The position numbers and the translations under genes were made by a program. 64,000 nucleotides of DNA from Sweltsa coloradensis. Lineage: Eukaryota; Arthropoda; Insecta; Plecoptera; Chloroperlidae. Where the stretch lies: the NCBI GenBank assembly GCA_024449915.1, contig JAMZAV010000005.1, positions 1,116,001 to 1,180,000 on the forward strand. Direction: 5' to 3'. Positions within the stretch are counted from its first letter, which is position 1; each line of letters begins with the position of its first letter. A model generated the notes under the pieces. That model was not told where the DNA came from, did no database searches, and saw only the letters and a program-made list of their open reading frames with translations. This document shows, piece by piece, positions 48,401 to 57,837 of the stretch.

Positions 48401-51400
48401 AGGCCAACAGTGCACATGCCTTGGAGGTCGTTGGTCTATGGACTGGTTGGTTGGTTGGTTGGTCTGTCTGTCTGTCTGTCGTACTTATTTGGCCTCCCAC
48501 ATCTTCACCAATCACGATGATCGTTGATATCCGGTGTCATGTGACGGCCATTAAAGGATGTTAGCGCGGTAAATTTTAATCAGAACCTACACAAGGCTTG
48601 ACATGACGGGTCATTTTGAGACTGCCACGTACGCCGGGCTGCAAATTGAAGGGACCTCAATCATCAGCCACGTTTCAATTAATCTGATCGTAGTGCTCTT
48701 CTATGTCCTCATGTTTACATAATTCGTGAGAATGAAGACATCTCCCCCCCATGCAGTCGTTGCTGTTTCACGACGACGGGATTTGGGTTTTAAACCGCGC
48801 GCCAACTTAGCGGCAGTTTGTATCATCTCCTGACCTCTGTGGCCGAATTATGTAACTAACTTGTCATCTTACGTGGTCACTGTAGCTAACGCTTTTACCG
48901 ATATGGTTTGTGTGCAGTTTGAATTTTGGCAAGAATAATAAAATTTTCATTGATCAAAATATCTATGCAAAATATATATTATTTTATTGTATAGCCGATC
49001 TCTTGAATAATCATTTTATTATTTTTTAATGAACTTGCATTTTATTGTATATAGCCGCTCTGTGCATTTTATTTTAGTGTATAGGTATCCGCTCTCTTTT
49101 CAGCTCACTGCATATTTATTAAATATTAACATAAGTTGGTACTGGTAGGTAGGTCTATGTCCACAGTGGCTTCAAAATATCGTTTTAATAGTTCAGTCAG
49201 CTATGCCAGGTGGCAATGAATTATTGCTGGGCGGATTGCCTGGCACCACTATGGATGTTGTCATAATATATTTTAAATCATTTTTTTCTTAATAAAGTTA
49301 ATATTTGTTTTGAAGTGTATGGGTGGAATATGGTACCGGTGCCTACAACATTGATAATGGTGAAAAACTGTAAAATTAATCTTAAACTCACAGTTACAGC
49401 ATTGTCTGTTTGACACGTCTACCAGTATTTAGCACCTGAAATGAACTTGGAATGTGAATTTCAGGCCTGGAGAACCACGACTCCGGCGTAGGCATCTACG
49501 CTCCGGACGCGGAGGCGTACACCACATTCGCCGATCTCTTCGACCCCATCATTGAGGACTACCATGGTGGATTCAAGAAGACCGACAAGCACCCCCCCAA
49601 GAACTGGGGTGATGTGGATACTCTGCACAACCTGGACCCCAACGTAAGTTACGTGATGATACTACCAGCTTACACTTGGTGCATACAAATTTTATTAAAT
49701 TAATGTAGAAGATAATGATACCAAACAAATGATTTATATTTAAAATTAGAAAGCAATTAGCTGTACAAGAAGTCAACAAATATATCACACGGCAACATAT
49801 CAGGTATCACATTTAGGATAGATCTGTACAATGTATTGCAAATTGAGAAAAAGCTAATGTATTTCTATTTAATATGATTAAAGCCCATCAGTATCGTCTG
49901 GATTCATATGTGGTATACCAGCCTAGATCCATTTTCTTTTCTGCAAATCTATTGATTTCTGCTATTTTTTGTAGGCACCATATATCACACACCGGTGCTG
50001 TGAAGTAGAGTCAACATAAATACAATTTTTTGATAACAATAAGTTCAGTTAAGAATGACAGTTTCAGCATTCACTAAACTAAAGCTCTCCTCTGTAATGT
50101 TAGTACGTAGTTTATTTCCTTGAGCAGGCCTCGTAGGTACCTACATTAAGATTGTTTGTGACATCTCAGGGCGACTACATCGTCTCCACCCGAGTGCGTT
50201 GCGGCCGCTCCATGGAGGGTTACCCCTTCAACCCCTGCTTGACCGAGGCCCAGTACAAGGAGATGGAAGACAAGGTTTCCTCCACTCTGTCTGGCTTGGA
50301 GGGAGAGCTCAAGGGAAAGTTCTACCCACTCACCGGAATGGGAAAGGATGTCCAGCAACAGCTGATTGACGACCATTTCTTGTTCAAGGAGGGAGATCGT
50401 TTCCTGCAGGTTAGTAGACTGATGTGCACACTTCATTCACTTGGTGGAGGAAAACAAATATTTTCACAGATATTTTCTTATTGAACTAATAATACAGAAA
50501 TGTTACATCCCTAGACTAGACATTGCTGATGGTTGATGTAGTATAATTTTAATTTTGCTATTTATCAGTGCTTATCCATACTGTAATCTCAATCAATAGT
50601 CAATACAGAGTGTATGTGTGATTTGATTTCACATTATTACAATTCATATCAAATGGCTACCCTTATTTGAAAATGTTACATAATTTTGCTACATTTCATA
50701 TTCCTTAAAAGAATATGAAAAAAGGTAGACCTATAGAATACAATTAGGTTATATAAAATTAAAAACACATATGATTAAATTAATGAGTTGACAGTGGTCC
50801 AGTAGTAGGATCAAATTTTAACAGCTTACTTATCAATAGGTTCTACTTCGAGGGTATAAATGTGTAAAATATGTATTTAAAAATGAACACCAACAAATTA
50901 TATGTGTTGTTTTGACACAAGTTCTTCCTCTATGGTTTCTATCATCTCTCAACTTTAGCATAACAAAATATTTTAATGTAAATTTGACAAAAATTAGATC
51001 ATAATTGATTTCCTCTATGTTTTGATATTTGAATAACTTTGTTAAATTGGATTAGTTCTCTATTGTTCTTACTTCTTCCTGGTATTAAACATAGGGTCAT
51101 GTTGTGTTTTAGCACGCCAACGCTTGCCGTTACTGGCCCACTGGCCGTGGTATCTACCACAATGAGAACAAGACGTTCTTGGTCTGGTGCAATGAGGAGG
51201 ACCATATGCGTCTCATCTCCATGCAGATGGGAGGAGATTTGGGTCAGGTCAGTATCTTAAGTAGGATAATTATTAATTACATTTCTTGAAAGGTCTGACA
51301 CTGTGGTTTGGTTGTTAGTGTTGTCATTTAGGAACAGTTGCAATTCAGACTTCTGCATTGATTTCAAATCTATGTCTTTTTCCCTTATCCAATTGGGTAT

Positions 51401-52551
51401 TCTTTGGAGCTATAATTACGATCCCAAACTTTCTATTCATAAATTTAAACAACAGCAGTCTTTATTTAAGGAATAAATGTAAAAGTAAAACAATTGTATG
51501 CTAGCTATACTTGATTAAAATTTTATTTTTTCTGACTTTCATAATAAATTATGATGGCATATGTTCTGTTGCATGTTCATACAAAAAGTGTATATATATA
51601 TAGGGTAGACAAGACAATTTAGATATGGTACTAATTAGGCAATTTAGAATTTTGACAGATTTTTCAGATACTAGTTTGATAAAATATTGAAAATATTTAT
51701 GTACATATTTATAAAGGTCTGTTACTAGTGTTTAGTTCACTATTTTTTTTTCTACAATAATAAAATGTAGTGAAATAAGCATAACTTCCAAAATTCAGAC
51801 ATTGGTTTTGGTGATTTAAATCAATTGTTCATTAACTGACTGGTTATTTGTGTTTCCCTTGAAGGTGTACCGTCGTTTGGTGACCGCTGTGAATGACATT
51901 GAGAAGAGGATCCCATTCTCCCACAATGACCGTCTGGGTTTCCTCACTTTCTGTCCCACCAACTTGGGCACAACTGTCCGCGCGTCGGTGCACATCAAGG
52001 TCCCCAAGTTGGCTGCCAACATGGCCAAGCTGGAGGAGATTGCTGGAAAGTTCAACCTGCAGGTAAACAACACGTGGCATATGCACAGTAGGCTACATAT
52101 ATCCCAAAACATTTTTAGATCTCTTAATGTTTCGAATTTCTCAACTCTTATCCACTGTAATTAACCTTTTTTCATATTTTTAAGATAAGAACACCTCTAT
52201 AGTCATACATTCATATACTAAACAAATTCTAGAAGCATGCACTTTTGAGTATATCTTGAGAACCTGCTATTCACTATATTTCTTATAAAAAATTTGTCTT
52301 TGAAGCCCATGACAGGTAACTGAAAGTAGTAGTAATCCAGTGACATGCAAGCATGTAGAAATAAAGGATACGTTGGTAATTGTCTTGTTGATTGTGTTCA
52401 GGTGCGCGGCACCCGCGGAGAGCACACTGAGGCAGAGGGCGGTATCTACGACATCTCCAACAAGCGTCGTATGGGACTCACAGAGTACGATGCCGTCAAG
52501 GAAATGAACGACGGTATCGCTGAGCTCATCAAGATTGAGAGCTCTCTGTAA
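36250..52551 (+). CDS. ArgK: arginine kinase (six shared coding exons)
   Basis: Encodes ATP:L-arginine phosphotransferase, the phosphagen kinase that buffers ATP in arthropod muscle and nerve by making phosphoarginine in the cytosol. Exons 36250-36418, 49465-49643, 50170-50409, 51113-51247, 51865-52062 and 52402-52551 join in frame to 356 residues, the usual length for insects. Seen in the product: the arginine-specificity loop SGVGIY at 63-68, NEED at 223-226 with catalytic Glu225, the CPTNLGT active-site loop with Cys271, and Glu314 in [13 protein letters not shown]. The N-terminal helical domain is followed by the C-terminal catalytic domain. All donors are GT and all acceptors AG. The gene is intact. 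The second intron is 13 kb and carries an antisense LINE. A second isoform uses the exon at 31703-31773. A polyadenylation signal lies at 52977. Confidence 0.98.
41223..41338. repeat. 58-bp perfect tandem duplication
   Basis: Two copies of a unit starting AACACTCACTTCGCGCCACT, 41223-41280 and 41281-41338, identical as far as I can read. The identity suggests a recent duplication or an assembly artefact. Confidence 0.9.
42946..45826 (-). pseudogene. LINE ORF2: AP-type endonuclease and reverse transcriptase
   Basis: About 960 codons from the ATG at 45826 to the stop at 42946, interrupted by frameshifts and a stop (around 45730-45600, 45200, 44225 and 43690). The endonuclease is recognisable from [34 protein letters not shown] and SDHCMLGI. 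The reverse transcriptase shows [63 protein letters not shown] and LYADDALI, with YADD encoded at 43834-43823. The C-terminal part ([28 protein letters not shown]) is a typical thumb. All core RT blocks are intact, so the copy is fairly young. No RNase H domain is seen. Confidence 0.9.
45934..47746 (-). pseudogene. LINE ORF1: PHD finger - coiled region - TARG1-like macrodomain - SGNH esterase
   Basis: Frame-broken ORF of about 600 codons. The start MAVGNNSK is at 47746. A C4HC3 PHD finger with all eight ligands spans 47680-47540 ([23 protein letters not shown]). A charged, helix-rich stretch follows (47439 to about 47250). A macrodomain of the TARG1/OARD1 type runs from about 47036 to 46610: [24 protein letters not shown] and [13 protein letters not shown]. 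Both residues matching human TARG1 catalytic Lys84 and Asp125 are kept (codons 46819-46817 and 46693-46691). An SGNH hydrolase domain follows with GDS (Ser codon 46468-46466), VGTNN and the DGLH block. Frameshifts fall near 47440, 46990 and 46300. Domain identities are seen in sequence; a role in retrotransposition is inference. Confidence 0.85.
47752..47975 (-). pseudogene. C-terminal remnant of another LINE ORF2
   Basis: On the - strand this reads [20 protein letters not shown], then after a frameshift [20 protein letters not shown]. This is the pattern of a LINE ORF2 C-terminus (H-x-TR followed by N-x-LP-x-x-LR). It runs straight into the 5' end of the macrodomain LINE, which therefore either inserted into an older LINE or lies next to a partial one. 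Confidence 0.6.
48444..48480. repeat. (TTGG)n(TCTG)n microsatellite
   Basis: A short compound tetranucleotide array in arginine kinase intron 2. Confidence 0.85.
49465..49643 (+). CDS. ArgK: arginine kinase exon 3
   Basis: Acceptor TTTCAG at 49464, donor AAC|GTAAGT at 49643. It completes Gly57 and encodes residues 58-116, including the SGVGIY specificity loop (63-68) and [12 protein letters not shown]. Confidence 0.98.
50170..50409 (+). CDS. ArgK: arginine kinase exon 4
   Basis: Phase-0 exon of 80 codons (residues 117-196) with [20 protein letters not shown], the start of the catalytic domain. Donor CAG|GTTAGT, acceptor TCTCAG. The preceding 526-bp intron contains no recognisable element. 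Confidence 0.98.
50410..51112. other. arginine kinase intron 4
   Basis: 703 bp, AT-rich, with an unremarkable donor and acceptor. Nothing else was recognised. Confidence 0.8.
51113..51247 (+). CDS. ArgK: arginine kinase exon 5
   Basis: 45 codons (residues 197-241), phase 0. Encodes [20 protein letters not shown] with the catalytic NEED motif. Donor CAG|GTCAGT, acceptor TTTTAG. Confidence 0.98.
51248..51864. other. arginine kinase intron 5
   Basis: 617 bp, AT-rich, with a TATATATATA stretch near 51592. No element recognised. Confidence 0.8.
51865..52062 (+). CDS. ArgK: arginine kinase exon 6
   Basis: 66 codons (residues 242-307), phase 0. Encodes [20 protein letters not shown] with the reactive Cys271. 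Donor CAG|GTAAAC, acceptor TTGAAG. The following 339-bp intron shows nothing notable. Confidence 0.98.
52402..52551 (+). CDS. ArgK: arginine kinase exon 7 (last)
   Basis: 49 codons plus TAA (residues 308-356), phase 0. Encodes [20 protein letters not shown] with Glu314 of the mobile substrate loop, and ends IKIESSL. Confidence 0.98.
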   Translation: MRGTRGEHTEAEGGIYDISNKRRMGLTEYDAVKEMNDGIAELIKIESSL

Positions 52552-52976
52552 ACCTCGCAACACTGCAACCATTTCAATGCTTCTTCTATGTATATCTTCT
52601 TATACTAAGTTACAAAATGCATTGAGATAAATAACTTCATTTCCTTACCTCAAGAAAGCAACTATCATACTTTCAGTATTTTCATTTGTCACGTAAAATA
52701 TGTTCTCCACTTTAATCTTACTTTTGCAGCTACGGAATAAGTTCTTTGATTTTAGTTGCTAAATTTTGCATTTCATTTGACTAAGCAATTGTTGTTTTTT
52801 CTCTCTGATCAAGAGAATAGGTGTTTGATGTTTGGAAATGGCAGAAGAAACTTCGCCTTTGGTGTAATGTTACGTAAAATGAATAACTAAGCGCACAAAT
52901 TGGAAACGTGTGATCCTTCTGTGGTACGTAATTGGTTATGTGAATACTTATGGATGTATTCTTCTGTTTAACTATA

Positions 52977-52982
52977 AATAAA
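52977..52982 (+). terminator. polyadenylation signal of arginine kinase
   Basis: AATAAA about 425 bases after the stop, within AT-rich 3' UTR-like sequence. It is the first canonical hexamer downstream that I found; cleavage would be near 53000. Confidence 0.65.
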
Positions 52983-53009
52983 AATCTTTATCGTAAAAAT
53001 GCTTGATCA

Positions 53010-54435
53010 AAGATTGTGGAGTAAACTCTGGAGACATTTCCTGTTGGAACATACACTAAATTGATGAAACAATAACATTTGTTTATTATAATATCTTCTA
53101 CATACAATTGTTTTAGAATGTTATTAATGATCATGATTTTGATGAGAAAGAGAACTAATGCTACTAGTTAACTAGTCCATGAAAGAAATTTAAAATGGCG
53201 CAGCTATTTGAACTGGTGTTCTGGATAGTAAAAAAACAAATCAGTATTGTGCTAATCTAGTTAAATGTGAAGGCGATTTCCTTCGTAGACATTTTATGGT
53301 GGTTAACCTTAACAAAAGCCATTAGTTGGTTGTTTAGGTGACCATCCTTTTTGAATAAGGCATATATGAACTGCTGTTGCTGTTTAAGAAGTATTTTTTA
53401 GACAAATTAAATTATGCTTCAATAGATATACCATCTAGTCCTTCAAAAAACTTGATTATCGTAATATATTTTTGCTTTATAAGTCGAGGGAAAAATTCAA
53501 CAATCGTTGGAACGACAAACAAATGATTACACGTACGTACATAGGCTACCAAACTTGGAAATTGAAAGTACCATTCCCAAAGAAATTTACATATATGGTT
53601 GGAATAACTCCACTGTTTAAGTAAACAAATAAAACAAGCTACTGATAAATTTCCACATAATGTCTATTCATTGAAGTGTACCGGTATTCTACATCTACTT
53701 TGCCATCCTTAATCTTCCTATTTCCTTCACTTAAACTTGATTATAGGCCGTCGTCGACTATGGCCGCACTTTTATTTTGACCAATCAAATTAAAAACTAT
53801 TGACAATGGTTCACATAATGGCCGCTCCCCACTGTTGGAACTTGATAATATTAAATATACCCGAGGCATTTACTTGCATGAAGACAGTAGGTAGTACATT
53901 TCGGTGACTGGTCAAACATTGGCACATTACAAGAGAAGAGGACAAGAAGAATGGACTGTTTTTAAGAGTAACAGCTCTGTCCATAATCCTTCATTCCTCA
54001 ACACATGGTTCATCTGTTGGTACATACTCCCATAGTAGTATTAGTTTGTTTTCCGCTCCTTTAGTGACAGGGTTTAACATAATCCCATTTCATACTTGAG
54101 AAGCTCCAATATTGAATAGCATAAATGTGCTGTATTCATGCAAATATAGTCCGCAGGTATATATCAAGATAGGTATCCATTTCAAAATGTGGGATGGTGC
54201 TATTGCAACCATTTGTCGATAGTGTCATACTCATGGGACGTTTCTTAGGGGACGTTAAGGGGAAAAAAGGGCTGCCACCACTTGGAATTACTCTCCAAGA
54301 TCAGTTAAATTATGCAACATATAAACTATAAAGGCTAGCGTGCTGTGTTTAAAGGGGAGTGGGGATGAATGCACATAGTACACTACCAATTACGGTATTG
54401 ATCAGTCTTGATATGGATGTTAAAAATGAATAATA
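53010..54435. other. intergenic, no gene recognised
   Basis: AT-rich DNA. A further AATAAA-like hexamer near 53627 could serve a longer arginine kinase transcript. No exon or bounded element was recognised. Confidence 0.4.
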
Positions 54436-55047
54436 ATTAATGTTTTCTGAGACACATTTCCAATCAACACATGTTTATTGAATATAAAAGTAAAATACAT
54501 AAAATGTTAACTCACCAGTTTAGCACAGAGTTCAATCGATCCGATAATGATTACCGAATAGGTAAACTAAGCTCGTGATTGTATTGGAAGAGGCAACCAG
54601 AGATAGTGAGAGATGACGAATGAACGAACCCCGACCCTTGTTAGAGCCCCCGTTTATATACCAATCTCAGGGGTCCTAATTGAGTCGTATACTTGTCTAG
54701 CTAAGATGGTGATTCATATTCTAGAAGTTTTGTGAACATTATCATGTGTTGTTATTGAGTAATCACGTGATGGTTCCTTATTTGATGTAAACATATTAGG
54801 TGTAATTTTGTATATAACCTATGTTAAATGTGCTGGGGATTTCATAAGTATTATGCAATAGCATTCACCATGAGAGTGTTGCTCTGCAATGGTCAACATT
54901 AATTAAGCTGATCGTAATGAGTTTGTTATTCCAAAGTATGATTGTTCTAGAAGAATAATCCGATGCAATAATAGCAGAGTGTGAGCAATAGCTGTGAGTT
55001 AATATTTATAATGTAAAGGCAATCGTCGCAATAACCGCCCCATGACA
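54436..55047 (-). mobile_element. probable solo LTR
   Basis: On the - strand the sequence begins TGTCATGGGGCGG near 55047, has a TATATAAA box at 54660-54653 and, 175 bp further on, AATAAA at 54479-54474, and ends near AAAACA at about 54440. A TATA box followed within 200 bp by a polyadenylation signal is the signature of a U3-R-U5 structure rather than of a gene. No internal region, primer-binding site, second LTR or convincing short target duplication was found, so the borders are approximate. Confidence 0.45.
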
Positions 55048-55337
55048 ACAGCTCTTGTAGCACACTTTAATATTTTAGTGGTAAAAATAAGGACCGTGTG
55101 GCCACTGGCCAAAAGTGGGTTATAATAATTGCATAAGTAGCAATACTGCTGAATTTGATATAGGCCTAATATTGAAAGATATATTGAAAAGGTGTATAAT
55201 TTGGTTTTCTGAACAGGTCTATATTTCCTATGCTATGATGCATGAATGTATTAACGTTTAATTTCCTCTTTTGCTTTATTTATTTATAGTGGTATGCAAT
55301 GCTAATAAGTGTTCTCCATTAAAAAAACCATGTAAAC

Positions 55338-55763
55338 TAGCGATGCACATCGATACCCTACTTTTTTATTATCAATTTATCAATATCAATAATATTAATA
55401 TCGATATTGCCAACAAAGTCTGTTTCGACCTATAAGTGGAACCTCAAGTGTGGCAAGTGCGAGGTCAAAACAATACAATCGCGTTCCATTTGCTACCTCG
55501 CTGTCTTCAATGTCATGTGTTTGGTTTCCGTAATCGACTGATGGCTCATTTCCAAACATATTATATCTCGAGTGTGACACCATCAAGCCAGTGCATGGCA
55601 CAACGACAGATAATCGCCGTCTTTAGAGTTTGGTTCGTGCCATTATTGACCAATTATTTTATATTTCAAAAATCGATTATGAATTTTGGTTACTTATCGA
55701 TTATTGAAATCATACCTGATATTCATTATTGATCGATAATATCGATCATCGTGTGCATCCCTA
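55338..55763. mobile_element. hAT-type MITE, copy 2
   Basis: The left end TAGCGATGCACATCGATA and the right end, inverted TAGGGATGCACACGATGATC, form hAT-type terminal repeats. A perfect 8-bp target duplication ATGTAAAC flanks it (55330-55337 and 55764-55771). The inner borders are rich in ATCGATA/TATCGAT palindromes. It is 426 bp and non-coding; the open frames across it have no transposase features. The perfect duplication suggests a younger insertion than the copy at 22309. Confidence 0.85.
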
Positions 55764-55771
55764 ATGTAAAC

Positions 55772-56560
55772 CCACTGATAAAGTAATATGTCTCTTAATG
55801 GCAGTGACTGTTTCAGGATGTTGCCTGTTGTGTGCTGAGATGAGCGAGTCCTACTTGCTCTCGGACAGCCCTTCGTAACTACCCGAACACCAAAATCCAC
55901 CTATTTAATCACCTTCAGAGGGTCACACGAGGTCAAACTGTTGTGAACCCTACAATAGTATTTTTACATTATTTTTTTAATGAAACCCTGGGTCATAAAA
56001 CGGACAGTTATAATGCAACAAATAATATGTAACTCCGTTTATCAATTATTCTCCCCTGGAAATTTAGCGCATTGAAAACAGGTCACTTGATTTTAAAATA
56101 TCCTTATATTTATCAGACAGAAATCAACCTTGGAAGCATTATTCCAATGGCTGGGATATATGATGGAGAAGCTCACTTTAGTTATGTATGTACAGAGTTT
56201 ACAACTAACAACTCGCTCCGGATCGCGTAATACATTGGCCTGCTCTTACTGTGACCTCACAAAAAATCACATCTTCCAACATGTTTGAGTGATAGTGTAC
56301 TCATTATTGATATTGAATTCATTATTTTGATTATTTGTCTTATGTATTAGTTAAAAAAAACTTGTCACAATGAAATCTTTGATGTAACATGATGATGACG
56401 GCCATAATTAACAATTGTTTACATGAAGGCATGAGGTTATGGCAAAAACATATTCCTTGACAATTTTATTTCATAATATTTTGTTCTTGTGCTATGAGTT
56501 TTGATCTAATTCAAGGTTCACAACAATATTATTGTTATGCGTATTGATAGGGTACCGATA
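55772..56560. other. intergenic, no gene recognised
   Basis: Part of 55820-55910 resembles the SINE body (ACAGCCC, CCCGAACACC). Otherwise unremarkable AT-rich DNA. Confidence 0.35.
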
Positions 56561-56790
56561 GTTTTGGCTCAAGCGTAAAGTTCGTGATTCTGATTCAGGA
56601 AGCCCCGGTTTCAAATATCGTCGAGACCGACAATCCTTACTGAAGGTTTTTCCAAGGTTTTTCTGAATGCAAGGGATTGAGTTCTCTTAAACAGCCCTCG
56701 GATATACCTTCACAATAATTGTCCATCTCTAAGATAGTTAGACACCTGAAGTACATGCATTGCACCCTGGACAGGTTTCCAATGAGAAAT
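56561..56790 (+). mobile_element. tRNA-derived SINE
   Basis: The head TTGGCTCAAGCGTAAAG matches the copy at 6530. Its box B is degraded (GGTTTCAAATATCG). The body includes GGGATTGAGTTCTCTTAAAC and the end TGCACCCTGGACAGGTTTCC. An old copy. Confidence 0.65.
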
Positions 56791-57600
56791 TTAAAAAAAG
56801 ATTATTAAGAAATTAAATGTGTTACCCTTCCAGTGTTCACAGCTACTGTACTTGACAGTGGCCTATTATGGGTTACGGTTGGGTGCCTATGACTAATTAA
56901 TTATTCCTAGAAATTAATCCCCAGTAGCTTTGAAAAAAAACTGAAGCCCCTGCCAATGGAGGATTCCAGCCTCAATGGAGATGAGGAAAATCAGGTGAAC
57001 ATAAAAGGGATGAGGAAAAGTAGTTAGATTGAATATAAAATATGAGAGTGAAGTCTGAAGAGAGAAATCAAATTGAAAACATTTAAAAAAAGGGTTTAGT
57101 AGATTAAGAGGAGGAGATAAAAACCTGCCACTGACCTGATGATCAACAAAGGGTGTCAACCAACAACAACAATATTGTATAGTATTGTATTGTACTTTGT
57201 ACGTGTAGCAAGCACGAGCATCGTAACATATGTAAGAATTTTAGATCTATTTATTTCCTTCATTTTTATCTACTTGCCTTTTGTAAGGCTTAACTTATGT
57301 AACAAAAAATTCCATTTCTCCCTACGTGTTACATAATTATTAATAATATAGTTTTATGTACTGATTGTACAAAATACTTCCCACAGTTTTCAATCTTAAT
57401 CACGTTTAAAAACGCCGCTGTATTATTCAGTGTGAGGTTTCGCCAACTCTTGAACATTAACACAAGCCAACCAATTGAACTTAATTTGTAATATAAGCAA
57501 AATATAGCAAATTGACAATTCAATTCAACGCTTAATATCTGCTTTTAAATTATTATGCACAAAAAATAGTAATTGTATGAAGTATTAATACTGTAAGTGA
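56791..57600. other. intergenic, upstream of PDIA6
   Basis: No gene recognised. Small open frames on both strands lack any recognisable domain. Confidence 0.4.
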
Positions 57601-57666
57601 TTGATTTTATTTTTTCAATGTTGTTGGTACTTTGTTTAATTTGTAGACGCCATTACCGAATTTCAA

Positions 57667-57685
57667 CCAATCGCAATTTTCCACG
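57667..57685 (+). promoter_or_regulatory. ER stress response element (ERSE) of PDIA6
   Basis: CCAAT (57667-57671), exactly nine bases, then CCACG (57681-57685): a perfect match to the ERSE consensus bound by NF-Y with ATF6/XBP1-type factors. It lies about 140 bp before the start codon of an ER chaperone gene, which is where such elements normally sit. No TATA box is evident. Binding and inducibility are inference. Confidence 0.75.
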
Positions 57686-57821
57686 ATATTATTCAGAAAC
57701 GATATCGTTTGACAAGAGGACACACATTTATTGAAGATTTGGCGTTGTGGGAGGAAGGAGGGTTTTAAAGTTTCTTCTCGTCGATAAAAGTTTGTATCTA
57801 GTGGTTTGCTAGATGAAAACC

Positions 57822-57837
57822 ATGGCAGCCACATTGT
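57822..57837 (+). CDS. PDIA6: PDIA6 exon 1
   Basis: ATG GCA GCC ACA TTG T, then donor GTAAGT at 57838. It is too short to stand alone. Its phase (one base of a codon) fits exon 2, where T+CA gives Ser6, and the join completes a classic signal peptide. Context ACCATGG is a strong start. Confidence 0.88.

Larger units (their letters stand above)
36419..49464. other. arginine kinase intron 2 (13 kb)
   Basis: Donor GTAAGA, acceptor TTTCAG. Besides the antisense LINE and a 58-bp tandem duplication, it contains a copy of the dispersed GGTGGAGGTGCCGGGT motif (37828-37843), C runs near 38897 and 39005-39024, and a (TTGG)n(TCTG)n microsatellite at 48444-48480. The part at 38000-41300 is more GC-rich than its surroundings and could hold regulatory DNA, but I see no defined element there. 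Confidence 0.85.
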
